From: Rhizoclosmatium globosum
Taxonomy: Eukaryota; Chytridiomycota; Chytridiomycetes; Chytridiales; Chytriomycetaceae
Direction of reading: 5' to 3'
NCBI GenBank assembly: GCA_002104985.1
Contig: MCGO01000062.1
Span: forward strand, 62,001-126,000
Length of the DNA stretch: 64,000 bases
Position 1 is the first letter of the stretch; every line of letters begins with the position of its first letter. Of this stretch, positions 1-10,906 are shown piece after piece. A program made the position numbers and the translations under genes. Under the pieces are notes generated by a model. The model saw only the letters and a list, made by a program, of their open reading frames with translations, was not told where the DNA came from and searched no databases.

Positions 1-1217
1 ACATCAAGAACCCGAACGAGTTTCGGCCGTTTAGTGTCAGTGTGTATAGTGCACGGTTGGAGAGGTTTCGGCAGCAGTGGCTTTTGTATGATGTCATGTG
101 TGCGGAGAGTATTGTTGGGGCTTTTGATAATTGTTTGTTTAGTGTGCATAAGTGGAAGAATGAGGGGACTGGTGGGGCTGGGGATGCTATTGGGGATGGG
201 AATGTTGCTGGTGCGATGGCGAATGAAGGAGCTGGAAAGGATTTGGGAGCTGAGATGGTTTGTTATTTGACTCGTTCTGTATCGAACAGCTAACCCATTG
301 ACATACAGTCCCATTTGAAAATCAACAACTTGCCAATCGATCACATTTCCACGGGTGTTACGGGCCCCTTCTCATGGATCACATCTGGAACGATTGATAT
401 TGACTTCCACTTCCTCTTCCCCAAGTCAACACCTCTTCCCACGGACCAACTGTTTGCTCAAATCCGTCAAGAATTCGAAGGCGTAAAATATATTGCCATG
501 GATAAACTTGAAAAGATTAAGGAGCGACACCACTCCAACGACCCTGTCACAACAAAGAAAACTGCCACCTCTGATTACCAAGACGAATACCAAACAGCCC
601 TCCGCCAGAAAATACATCAACTCACCGAGCCCAAAACCGTAACCTCGCCACGAACCGGAACCCAATACATTGAAACCGACGCCGAAACCGAAGAATCAAA
701 AGCCATAATCGAAACCTACAGTCCCCGCGAATACCCCTCCCGCTACACAACCACCTCCCCACCCCCCACAGAAAAACTCGCCTCCCAAAAACCCCAAATC
801 AACAAATCAGGCGCCCCACAACTCCTCTTCATGCACTGGGCCATCTCCCTAAACGACCTGCGCGCCTCCGTCCCCCTCTCCACCCCCGAAATCGGATACA
901 TGTCAAACGCCCTCATCCGGCCCATCGTCGGATACATGAACGCCCACCGCGTCCGTATCCCCATAACATTCGAAACCCGTCTCCCGCTCGAAAACTTCAA
1001 CGGATCATGGGACTTTTTCTCCGCGGGGGTTGTGGATGTTGTCGCGGAGGAGATTGGACGCGCGTTGACGTTGCTTGTGTTGGATGAACGGGAACGCACG
1101 CGGCAGTTGAAGAGGATTGGGTTGTGGAGTATACAGAATGCGACGAGGGGTGTTATGGAGGTTGTGGATTTTGTGAGAGGGGTGGAGATATCGCAGCAGA
1201 GTCGTGGGTATATGTGA
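1..1217 (+). CDS. MDM31: Mdm31/Mdm32-family mitochondrial inner-membrane protein, C-terminal part (5' end outside window)
   Basis: The family shapes mitochondria and supports lipid transfer from the inner membrane. Two exons are visible, 1-257 (frame of position 3) and 309-1217, joined by a 51-bp GT-AG intron (258-308) at a codon boundary. Recognised family blocks are ERFRQQWLLYDVMCAESIVG with FDNCLFSVHK at the start, ISTGVTGPFSWITSG just after the intron, and near the end IGYMSNALIRPIVGYMNAHR and LDERERTRQLKRIGLWSIQN. A variable, charged, proline-rich stretch lies between these blocks, as is usual in the family. The stop is at 1215-1217. The upstream exons with the transit peptide and first membrane segment are missing. 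Family assignment is good; the choice between Mdm31 and Mdm32 is not certain. Confidence 0.82.
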
Positions 1218-1377
1218 GACACGCTTGTTGTTTTTGGGGGTTGTGTGAACGTGAATAAATGCATAGATGTTAAGTTGATTGTTGGCTGTGTTTGTTATGT
1301 ACTAGGAAGTGGAGAATGGTGTCTTTCTACAGATGAGATCGATTATATGTTAATATTTACCACACAATTCACCAGCT

Positions 1378-1451
1378 GCCTTCTTAGCTCAGTTGGTCAG
1401 ATCGCCTGCCTAGTAAGCAGGAGGCCACCAGTTCAAATCTGGTAGAAGGCA
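1378..1451 (+). tRNA. tRNA-Thr (AGT)
   Basis: This is a 74-nt cloverleaf. The acceptor GCCTTCT pairs with AGAAGGC, discriminator A. The anticodon stem CCTGC/GCAGG holds the loop CTAGTAA (anticodon AGT), and the T loop is TTCAAAT. The D stem has one mismatch. The same sequence occurs at 4101 (+), 23847 (-) and 45246 (-). Confidence 0.93.
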
Positions 1452-1642
1452 CGTTTTGCCCCAGAGTTGTATGTTTGGACTGTAAGGTGTGGGAGTTGGA
1501 GTCAGGAAGCTTTCCAAACAGGTTTTCATTCTAATTCAGCAATTTATCATTACTCTAGATAATGAAAGAAATAGCATCAGCTATTTTTGGCAACACAGCT
1601 TAAATCTTTGTTTTTTCCACTTTGAAGCCAACCCACTAAACC

Positions 1643-3817
1643 ATGTCACAATATTCAGTTTGTCAAGTTCAACGAAGTCCACTGAGAATATCTCTCGAAT
1701 TAAATGCATCCGATATACGAAATACTTCAGAGAAACGGCAACGGGTTCGACGTAGTTCTCGTCTGTCAAGTTCTGGAGTGGAAGATGTTCAACGTCTGGA
1801 CCCTGGCAGTCCTTCTTTCGCTTCGACTGTACCGTCACTCTCGAATACAAGTGCGAATGTTCGTGTAAGGACCTGCACGGGCTGTAGAAGAAAGCTCGAT
1901 TGTTTACGTTACAATCAACATGGCCTTGTAATCAGCTCTTCTTCTGGGCGTTATCACTGGTAACATACTCCAACCCTTGCCATCTTATCGAATAGTAACC
2001 TTCTCGCAGGCCTTGTGTCCCAGATCCAGTTCTCAAAACCATCAAAAACGAACAGAACCTGGCTGGTTTGAAACAACTTTCAGCAGCAGCGCAGTTTATT
2101 GTATCAAGAGCATTAGTTCGCGGATCTGTCAATGTGAGCTATCACTCAAAACAATGTCACATCGACTCACAACTTCATTCAGATTCAACCCACCTTCAGC
2201 ACAACTCAAAACGCATCAATATCATCAACAATTACACTTCCAAGGTTTCTTTATCAGGCACCCATCCAAGACCCCTCCGACGACCTCCCTCCACTTCCCG
2301 ATATCCTCCTCTTTCACACTCCAATCTGCTCAACGAAAGCCACAAATCAACGGATACTCCAACGCAAAAAACTCCTATCACATATTAAATCCGGACCGGT
2401 ATTTTCATCTGAAAATGACGACTCCATGGATGCATCATATCTGTCTGACGCGTCCACAATCTCTGATATATCAGATTCGTCTGCGATTGATTCTGGCCTT
2501 TCAGAATGTGAATACTATTCGTCGTCAGAGGAGGAGACGAAAATTATAGGGTGTGTCGAATTGAACGGACCGTTGAAGAGAACCTTGTTTGCGCGCAGTG
2601 TAAAGAGGTTGGAGAAACTAATGAATCGCGTAAAAGAGGAAGAGAGTAAGTCTCGTTATCGTCGACTGGTAAGGAGGCGAGAAAGGACTCATGGGAAATT
2701 ACGAGTGCCAAAAGTATCTGGGCTTGATTCCTCAAAGACTGACTCTGATATTTCTGAGTGTGAATACGTTTCATCTGCAGAAGAGAACGAGAATGCCGAA
2801 GCACGGTATAAATCGGACGGCTTGAATGACGAGAACTCATTTGTAGACTCGTTAGAAAATTCAGAGATTCAGAAAGACGTGACAACAGAGGATGAAGGAG
2901 CAATAAGCAAAAGACGCATGACACATGAATTACCAGTGCCGACTATGTCCTTGTTGAATATCTCTATCATGGCTGACTCTGATATATCTGAATGCGAATA
3001 CTATGCTTCATCCGAGGAAGATGAACATCATGGCACATCATCATCAAAGATCCACACAAATATTCCAAGTGTCTCAGCAGTTGATTCTGACCTGTTTGAA
3101 TCGGAAGTTGAGAAGGATGTTGAATTTTTCATCAATCCCTCACTGAGAAGCGATGTTGAACAAAGCAATTTAATCGTGCAGAAAAATCTATGGAGGGACG
3201 TTGTTATCGAAGATGAGAGGCAGCCAACAACACCCGAATCTGAATCCGAACTTTCCGAATGTGAATACGTGTCATCGTCTGCAGATGAAGAGACAGAATG
3301 TAAAATAAGAACACAGCTGAAAGTTCATTCTATCAATTTGAGCAGGGATGAACGAAGTAGCGTTCGGCAACGACAGCAATACTTTACACCCGACGAATCA
3401 CCAGAACCCGATGTTTCTAACGCCTCATTAGACGAATCAGATATCTCTGAATGTGAATACGTGTCGTCCTCTGAAGAAGACTGCGTTTCTGTCGAGAAAC
3501 TAAAAGAGAACGCAGGTGTAAACGTCAAGAGAAGGAAAACATATGTTCCTACGCGCTTGGTGATTGAACTTAAGCAACCGGCTCGGACGACCAGAAGACT
3601 GAGACAGCAAGAAACAACCCCTGATGAATCACCCGTCTTGTCACGTCCTGGCCTTGACTCTGACATTTCTGCTAAAGATGGGTACACGTTTGAAAGGTTC
3701 TTGACCGGAGATACGAATGCCGCCAAGAGACGGAAAACTGTGAACAAAATTGCGCCGAAAATTGAGGAGAGAGTTGTTAGGAGTAGTAGACGGTTGAATG
3801 CGGAAAGTAATCGCTGA
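1643..3817 (+). CDS. Unknown acidic-repeat protein with an N-terminal cysteine cluster (691 aa)
   Basis: I do not recognise this family. Three exons keep one frame: 1643-1959, 2010-2133 and 2183-3817, with GT-AG introns of 50 and 49 bp. The N-terminal part has a basic RVRRSSR stretch, then a Cys cluster of the form CxxCRRKLDC followed by GRYHWPC. That cluster spans the first intron and looks like a small zinc-binding motif. A hydrophobic stretch (LKQLSAAAQFIVSRALVRGS) follows. The rest is acidic and carries at least five copies of a short motif, core SDISECEYVSSSEED, roughly 60-80 residues apart, each followed by basic clusters (RRKT, RRLR). The motifs would suit casein kinase 2 phosphorylation; that is inference. 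The gene lies between two identical tRNA-Thr genes. A chromatin or transcription role is possible but unproven. Confidence 0.68.
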
Positions 3818-4100
3818 GAGGTCTGATCGGTTTTAAATTGCAGCAAGAGCTTTGTCTTTTCATAGAAGAAAGAATGGAACCAATAAAGGAATTAATATCC
3901 TTTGATATGGAAAGAAATTCTGTTGGCGTGTATTTTGATTGATTTTGGTCAGATTTCCCTTAAATCAACAAAATAACGCAGACAGCGCCGGGCAATTATT
4001 GATAATTAATCTCTCATCATGTTCTTTCAGAATTGTTATTCCGGATATTCTGGAGTAACATCCATGTGTATAAAGATATTATCCACAGTCCTAAATAACT

Positions 4101-4174
4101 GCCTTCTTAGCTCAGTTGGTCAGATCGCCTGCCTAGTAAGCAGGAGGCCACCAGTTCAAATCTGGTAGAAGGCA
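4101..4174 (+). tRNA. tRNA-Thr (AGT)
   Basis: The sequence is identical over 74 nt to the copy at 1378. The anticodon loop is CTAGTAA and the acceptor pair is GCCTTCT/AGAAGGC. Confidence 0.93.
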
Positions 4175-4538
4175 GCCATTTTGTTTTCTGGGGGTGGTTG
4201 TTGATGTTGGGTGAAGAATTGGGGAAGTATTCAACAATTGTTATTCGTTCCCGTTTTGTAAATATATTTAGCATTGTTCAAAGTAGGAGCAATCCTTGAA
4301 TCAGTTTAGGTTTCTAATTATATTTAGGAGTCCTCGTCAACTTCGCCCACAATTAATGAACAAAGTCTTGAATGCGACTCATCGTTGCTGGACTCCCAAT
4401 TTGTTGCAACGAAAGCATTTAAATGAGTGTGAAATATTCGAATCAATTGTTTGGATGATTGGTGATTTGGTGATGGCAACCAACAACCCACCAACAGCCA
4501 ACCTCCTTCTCTCCAAAACGGTTTCAAAACTGTGTAGC
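4175..4538. other. Intergenic, no gene seen
   Basis: AT-rich spacer between tRNA-Thr and tRNA-Pro. The open frame that runs through here also crosses the tRNA-Pro gene on the other strand and shows no protein-like pattern. Confidence 0.6.
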
Positions 4539-4610
4539 GGGCCTCACGGGGAATTGAACCCCGGACCTCTCGCACCCAAAGCGAGAATCATACTACTAGA
4601 CCATAAGGCC
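4539..4610 (-). tRNA. tRNA-Pro (TGG)
   Basis: 72-nt cloverleaf on the minus strand. The acceptor GGCCTTA pairs with TGAGGCC and the anticodon stem CTCGC/GCGAG holds loop TTTGGGT (anticodon TGG). The T arm is GGGG-TTCAATT-CCCC. A second copy lies at 44967 on the plus strand. Confidence 0.93.
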
Positions 4611-5238
4611 GCTGTGAAGGGTGAAGAATGTTCACAATATATACTGCACAACTCAACTGCTACCTGCTGCTTCTACGAGGGGATAAATGGCTGCTACTTT
4701 TTATTGTATGAATGCCTGCCCATAGTCTATGTTTATTCTTATGCTGTAACGGACGTGGAAAAACGTTGTGGGAGAAACAAGTGTTTCTTTAAAATGCCAT
4801 CCATATACACACATTATCAATCAGCTCTACGTTCTCATACGATTCGTGAGAGTTTTCTGATTGTGAATACGATTTTCCAACTCCAACTAGCGCATTTTAT
4901 TATACAAGTAATCGAAAACCAGGTAGGACCGTTGGTGACAATCCCGGACGCATGTCATTCAAATTAAGGCATAGAAATCTTGTTTTCTCGCATTAAGTTT
5001 TGGCAATCACGAATTGTGTCCATGGAATTGTGAGGCTTGCTGAGGTTCAATGTAAGTCTTCCTCATGATGCTGAAATCGCTTGATGATCCCAACTCCAGT
5101 AGTGCGACCGTGACTTAACTTAATTATCATTTTGCAAAGGAACATTTGGTGTTCAGCAATAACGAATAAATACATATTGATGTTCAACAAATCACATAGC
5201 CACAGTTGTTACGCCCTATCCTGAAATCTATCTTGAAA
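4611..5238. other. Intergenic, no gene seen
   Basis: 628 bp of AT-rich DNA between tRNA-Pro and the protease gene. It presumably carries the protease promoter; I see no convincing ORF or RNA. Confidence 0.5.
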
Positions 5239-6628
5239 ATGCATGTACTTCCTCTCATTACACTTGTTGCTATGTCTATACCTCGCACGACAGCGGCAGC
5301 ACCAACTCCAGTCGACACAGCGCTTCGATTCGACATCAATCTTAGCAGGCAAAGCCCACCCTTAGAACACGTTGGTGCCCTCTCCCGCCTTGCCAGCAAA
5401 GTTTCCGATGGAGAACTCTGTCTGGATGCACTTTGCAAGGGAAACGACCACAGCTACCTATATGCGGACTTGTACGTTGGAGGCAGCAAAACACCAACCA
5501 AAGTAATTCTCGACACCGGATCTTCTGACACTTGGGTCACCGGATCAACATGTCACAGCTCCGTCCAAGACGCAAAAGATGGAGCTTGTGAGCCAAACGA
5601 AGCTGGGTCCGTTACAGTAACCCCAACCAAGTTTAACTCTACTGGTAAGACGGCCAAAACAATATACGGACAGCGCGATAAAATAAGCGTTGATTACGCT
5701 ATATACAAGACTTCTATCAAGTTTGGAAGTGCAGAGGTATCCAATTTCCCTGTGGGTGTGGTATACCAAATGTCAGGAGAAGTCACAGTTCGGGGAGTCC
5801 TTGGACTCGGATTCAACTCTCTTTCAAAGATTGAGCAGGCTTTCAAAGGTACCGAGAATGCAAATTTCTTGGATGCATTGACGGTTTCACGATTTGGGAT
5901 CTACGTATCGCCGTCGGATCCAACAAAGGGGCAAGTGAACTTTGGGTACTTCAACGATAAGAAGTATGGAGTTCCTGGACGTGAGTTGCAGTGGTTTCCA
6001 GTGATTCCTGTGAACGGGCAGTATGGTCATTGGATCATTGATTCTTCCCAAATGGTAACGAAAAACCAATCAATCATGGGCCTAAGCTAACGTAAAATTG
6101 TATCAGATTATTTCAACAATTGACTATACAAGAACAGAGAGATTCCTTTCATACACGTCAGAGTCCAAAGTAGTTCAGGGAAAGACATTGGTTGATTCTG
6201 GGTCTCCATTGTTGACGTTCACGCGTAATGCAGCAGACGTAATCAACGGATGGTACAACGCCACGTACATTGAAAAGTTGAATCAATATCGCATTCCATG
6301 TGAAGGTGGTCGCTCGTTGATCTTGTCTCTTACAATAAAAAGCGGCGAACCAAGAGTTGAATACACGATTCCATATTCATCTTTGGTTTCAAAATTGGAT
6401 TCAGGGGAGTGTTATTCCCTCATTATGAATGGCGCTGAAGACCTTGGGATGAGCTGTTTTGGATCGCCATTCCATCAGATTGCGCACGACTTCATCACAT
6501 TGGCTGTGACGGAAGGGAAACCCAAGGAATTTGAGAAAAAACTGCATATCTTAATATGCCTTCCACATCCATACAATATCAATTGCCTCTACACTGCCAT
6601 ACCATTCTTGAGACTGTTCAGCTTTTGA
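5239..6628 (+). CDS. Secreted pepsin-type aspartic protease
   Basis: An A1-family endopeptidase, expected to be secreted or vacuolar. Two exons, 5239-6054 and 6107-6628, flank a 52-bp GT-AG intron at a codon boundary. The ATG at 5239 opens a signal peptide (hydrophobic LPLITLVAMSI, then a TTAAA-type cleavage region). Both catalytic aspartates are visible: VILDTGSSDTWV in exon 1 and LVDSGSPLLTF in exon 2. A glycine-rich flap-region block, RGVLGLGFNSL, lies between them. The C-terminal end is odd: after the CFGSPF block the sequence lacks the usual closing lobe motif and runs as a charged then hydrophobic tail. This tail overlaps the 3' end of the convergent methyltransferase gene by 78 bp. The stop could be mis-assigned, for example through a missed intron. 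Confidence 0.83.
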
Positions 6629-7554
6629 TACAACCTCCCACCTCCAACCAGCCCGTTTTACATCCCGCCACCAAAACGACGTCACATCACTCCAACGTCT
6701 TTCAAATGCCATCAAAAACAAGGTGGGTGACCGTCTTGGACACAAATCATTCATAGTCTTGATAAGAATATCGAAATTTTGTAACTCGTAAACAACGTCT
6801 GTTGCAATTACTAAATGCACCCATGGAAGAGCTAAATTTGGTTCCACGCTTGCCTGAAGATCTTCGCAATCGCTTGATGAGCCCCACTCCAAAGGTGCGA
6901 CCGTAACTAAAAATGAGAGGAAGTTATAATTCAAGTATCGTATGGGGGTTAATATTTACTTGGAGGATCATTCGCAAGCACTGATGTATCTGGTCAAAGT
7001 CAGTACGAGACAGAGATTACAAATCAGCTTACCAAAGTTCATTGCAATCGTGTCTTGAAGTACTTTGATTTCATCTTTCATGTCAGTCATTATGACTTTT
7101 ACGTTCAAAGGTGGTGACATGGCGGCTCCATAATCTCCAAGGCACTTTGCAGCCAAAATTCCAAGGGCACCACAACCACTGCCTATCTCTACGATACGAA
7201 AGAGAGACGGAGGATTCGCAAATCTGAATTGAAGGTGTGAGAGAAGGCGAGGATTAATGTTGAACAAACGAACCGACTGCAGCACTTGTTCAGAACACTC
7301 TCACCATGAATGGCCAAGTATCCACAAAGAACTGTCGCAGCATCCCACAAACAGTTGACTGTTTCAAGGCGCTGTACGACAATGCCATGTACTGGGTTGG
7401 GTCCCAACGAGTCAATTTGCAATGTATCCGCATCGTCTGCTGTTACGAACGGAACGAATGCGCCATGTATGGTTGGGACCCAGAGATGAAGAGGGCTTTG
7501 AAAGCGAGTGTACGTCGGCAAAAGGTTGCGTCTCCAGCTTGGGATGCCACTCAT
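6551..7554 (-). CDS. METTL21-like (class I) protein lysine methyltransferase, with one apparent frame break
   Basis: S-adenosylmethionine-dependent methyltransferase of the METTL21/FAM86 type. The first part reads VNCLWDAATVLCGYLA, the usual W/A-A-L helix before the SAM site. Motif I follows as LFRIVEIGSGCGALG. After a 126-bp GT-AG intron (6907-7032) come the post-I block VTVAPLEWG and the motif HLVIATDVVYE. The frame must change near 7285-7305: the first block ends around YLAIHGESVL in one frame and EQVLQSVRLF continues in another. A GT/AG pair there would make a 20-bp intron, too short to be real. A longer alternative (to the AG near 7193) would delete the strand leading into motif I. A one-base deletion, real or an assembly error, is simplest. 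The ATG at 7554 is a tentative start. Confidence 0.62.
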
Positions 7555-7726
7555 TTCAGCCGTGAAAAAAAAGGAATTTGGTAACCGCACACTGACAGTT
7601 AGTGTCTGGAACCAAGACGGTATGTGAGACTTTGGGGATAGTTTTGATTTGAGAAAGCCCTCAAACTTTTGATTAAATGCACTAGACTGCACAGAAAAGG
7701 ACAAGCCAGTATCAGCTGAAAAAGAT

Positions 7727-9558
7727 TCATTCTTTATCTTTCGGCAATACACGAGACGATTTTCTTGAAAGTGAAAACTTCGCTTCATTCCCAGGAATGA
7801 CCACTGTGTTCCTCACATCTCCTGCGGACCTTCTCTTCTCAACCACCGTTGTATATCCACCGGGTCCGTTCGAGAACTTAGCAAACTCATGGTTCTCTTT
7901 AATGGCTACTGCGAATCGCTCTACCATCTCGAAGAACATGACATGGATTTCCCCTAATTCACTGAGAAAGCTAGTTTTACCATATCCCCCGCTTTCAGTG
8001 ATTGGTTTGAATTTGAAGTTGGATGCCTTTTGTGTTGTGGATTTATGTTAGATTTGGCTCTTACAGGAAATAAGAGCAGTGATTACCATTTCGAGATATG
8101 TAGCTAACTTTTGCATAGGCCTTGTGATTTGCAGGTACGTGAAAACAACTCCAAGCAGCATAACAAAGACAAAGAGTCCGATGCCAATGACGATAATTTG
8201 ACTCAGTTTCGTTGACAGTGTGGTTTCCAATCGATCTAGTATGACATCATAATCTCCTTGGTAATCAGATTTCAGAGCACCGCTTATGATAATCATTTTT
8301 CGCTTGGTAACAGAGAGTTGGGCATACATATTTCCAATTTCATAGTGTGCTGAAGGACCTAGACTCGCATACGTTTGGTTTGGCTGCAGAATTGTTGACA
8401 AGTAGTTTGATATTTGGACCAAAATTGGTGTCGTACAATTCACTAGGCTCTTTAGTATTTGAGTCGTTGAGTTCCCTAAAGTCTCATTGAACGATGACAC
8501 AGTCATAACACCAGTCCCCGTCATGATAAACTACCACACGTAATTGTCAGCGTTGCATTGTCAAAAGTATTTCACAAACCATGAATGAGTGTGGCGTCGG
8601 TTTATACCCTGCCACATACGAAGCCATATTCATGTATGTCAAATCAACGCCAACAACACCCACAAACGTCCCATTTCGTGTGTACAGCGGTAACCCAGCC
8701 CCAACACCTGTATAGTTCGCACCTGCAACAAAATACGGACTCGTCCATTGCACAACTGGATTCTCTTGGGACTGTTTCATCGCCTCTACATAAAACGGTC
8801 GTGTTTTATAATCGAGGGTTAAGGAATCAAGCGGTGATGAAGTATTGATGGCGTTCCAAACAGTGAAGTCTAAGACTTTGTATCGAACCAAAGTGTTTCG
8901 TGATACTTTCCTGGCAACTAAGATGGGGTTTGTTGAGTTTACGGGGAATAGCAGTGTGCATAAGCGACAGCCGGTTGTTTCTTCGTTCAGGACGAGACCG
9001 ACGCGATTGGGCGTATCTCCGCGTATAAGTAGGAAGGAGGTATCGACAAATCCCATGAATATCGAGTCGATTTTTTGATTTCGTTGCTCCTTTTTAATAG
9101 TTTAAAGGTACAACACTTGAATGTGAAGTAACATTTGATGCCTTACAATCATTCTAAAGTAATCATACACGTCGTCAATGGAGTATGGATCCACATATCC
9201 ATTAAAAATCGCGAGCTGGAAGTTGTTGATGGTTTCTTCAAAGTAAGAAAGCCATGTATCTACTTCTGTCGCCGCCATTTTGTTTGCATCATATTGGATT
9301 GTTGACACGAGGTTGGATGATATGTCTCTTCCAGTTTGCACACTTAGTGAGTTTGAGGTACGGGTGTTGTTCACGGAAAGAAGGAGAGGAACAAGGAGGA
9401 CAACCAGTGCCTGTATTACTGTTACGGAAGAATATGAGGAACAAGGTACATACAACGACAAATGTTTGGATCACGACAACGAATAGAATAGATATGGAAC
9501 ATTTTGGTCGGGTAATTTTTGATGCTGTCGCGGAAGACGATGTAGACGGTCGTTGCAT
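7727..9558 (-). CDS. dCache-type membrane sensor protein (540 aa)
   Basis: Five exons restore one frame: 9558-9454, 9410-9147, 9089-8580, 8530-8087, 8026-7727 (GT-AG introns of 43, 57, 49 and 60 bp). The layout is that of a double-Cache receptor: a short cytosolic N-terminus, a membrane segment at about residues 20-50 (ILFVVVIQTFVVALVVLLVP), an extracellular region, and a second membrane segment at about 405-428 (IIVIGIGLFVFVMLLGVVFT). The extracellular part has typical Cache patterns: YKTRPFYVEAMKQ, WTSPYFVAGANYTGVGAGLP and GVVGVDLTYMNMA. The residues after the second segment resemble a HAMP linker (ITRPMQKLATYLEM). About 110 cytosolic residues then end at a stop with no kinase, cyclase or methyl-accepting domain. 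A ligand-sensing role is likely; the output partner is unknown. Confidence 0.72.
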
Positions 9559-9739
9559 ACTTTGGTAAATCTTTGGCAATCTGTAGAAATCTGCTGAAAC
9601 GAAAGAGTGTATGTGCAAAAATTAAGAAAGACTGAGTATGGTAAGGTTTTGATTCCCAACGTTTTGAGGGCGTCCTTAAATTACTGTATACAATATTATA
9701 AGATAGAAAAGCAGAGCTTTAACAGCTCGCACATACAGG

Positions 9740-9762
9740 TATTCGAACCACTGGTTCGAATA
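9740..9762. repeat. 23-bp perfect palindrome
   Basis: TATTCGAACCA, one central C, then TGGTTCGAATA. It lies just past the stop of the small minus-strand gene. It contains inverted TTCGAA units, similar in look to heat-shock elements and to the tRNA B-box core, but its role is unknown. Confidence 0.6.
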
Positions 9763-9767
9763 GTTTC

Positions 9768-10108
9768 TCAGAGAAAAGCAATAAACGTTTCATCTTCAAT
9801 TTCATTCTTCTCGATGTCCTGGACTATTTCCGCTGTCCAACGCCATGTTTGAAGTGGAGCAGTTGAAAGATTTGATCGGAGTGCACGATTGAAGGCTTGA
9901 GCAAAGTGATCTGGACCTGGCTTGCTCGGTCTGGCTCCTGCAAATTAAACCGTTGTATTACTGTTATTTGAGCAAAGTAATAGAGCGCTTTTTCGCGTTT
10001 TAACTTTTGTTTAAGAGCTGGAAGTTTAAATAATTGAATAAATCAGATAAACTATTTTATTATATGACTAATACCAATTTCGCGCTCACTATCTTTCCAA
10101 CAAGTCAT
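9768..10108 (-). CDS. Small unknown protein (67 aa), two exons
   Basis: Found by joining exon 10108-10075 to exon 9937-9768 across a 137-bp GT-AG intron (9938-10074). The product starts MTCWKDSEREIG, continues with PSKPGPDHFAQAFNRALRSN and PLQTWRWTAEIVQD, and ends with an acidic tail and FIAFL before the stop. The residue pattern (many Trp, Arg, Glu, helical periodicity) and the exact frame across the splice make it look like a genuine compact protein. I cannot name a family. It is transcribed towards the dCache gene and away from the RMI2-like gene. The alternative is a chance spliced ORF. Confidence 0.5.
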
Positions 10109-10331
10109 TACACGTGGTTCTAGTGCGTTGGGGGAGAAGGTACCGTTAGATCAAAGTCGTCATTGATGACAGAGCGAGTTTTGCCCATTACTCAACACAC
10201 TCACCCAAAATCACTAAAAGCTCGCGCCAGCGGGCTCCAACTCGTACCTTGTCGAAGCCTGCCTCTGCTCGCTATTAAAAGTTCCCCCCGAATGCCCTGA
10301 TAGTTCAGCCTAAGGCCATGGGACTTAAAGT

Positions 10332-10841
10332 TTATTTGTTCGGGATCGGATAATAGACGCGTTCATGAATCCCACACACTTCAATAGCCCACTTGCTTGA
10401 TGCATTAACATCGTTGCTTTTATCGAGCACACGAGTATCCAGACCAGTAATTGCAAATGTTTCGCCCTCGTAATCATACACAACACGACCAATCACAGCC
10501 ACTTCAGCACCAAGTTTTACAAATGGAAACAGGCGATTCAAGTCAGGAATATCGACACGGATTAAACCGGCTGTTGGGGGTAATGCTTCAGATGGAAAGG
10601 CGGGTGCTGATGCATCATCCAGATGAAACGAGGATGAGGTTATTGCTGTTACAGTACCCTGTTGCACTGTGGGATAAGTAAAGCTTGAAAGAAGGTTCAA
10701 GGCGGTGCAGCGAACCTGAATCCAAATGCGAGAGAAGCTAAAACCAGCAAATAGAAACTCGGACCCTCCATCAGAAGCCGTTGATTCCGCCAGTGATGAC
10801 TGATACAGTTGCGATAGAAAGAACTTGCGAGCAACAGACAT
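10332..10841 (-). CDS. RMI2: RMI2-like OB-fold protein (169 aa)
   Basis: Probable small OB-fold subunit of the RecQ helicase-topoisomerase III complex that dissolves Holliday junctions. It is a single exon with a clean ATG at 10841. The resemblance to RMI2 lies in the order of blocks: an early strand FSRIWIQVRCTALN, like the family's VWMQG block; a central strand pair ending LGAEVAVIGRVVYDYEGE; and the closing block SSKWAIEVCGIHERV, which matches the MWELEV-type end of RMI2. The length suits the family. No catalytic residues are expected. The assignment rests on pattern similarity only; another OB-fold protein is possible. Confidence 0.55.
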   Translation of the reverse strand: MSVARKFFLSQLYQSSLAESTASDGGSEFLFAGFSFSRIWIQVRCTALNLLSSFTYPTVQQGTVTAITSSSFHLDDASAPAFPSEALPPTAGLIRVDIPDLNRLFPFVKLGAEVAVIGRVVYDYEGETFAITGLDTRVLDKSNDVNASSKWAIEVCGIHERVYYPIPNK

Positions 10842-10906
10842 TATTAAGTGATAAATAAATGATTAAAGGACAAAAGTAACAGAGAAAGAAACATTTGGAA
10901 AACCGA

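Noticed and set aside
4296..4967. 223-codon open frame on the plus strand
   Set aside because: It reads straight through the tRNA-Pro gene on the opposite strand and has no protein-like pattern.
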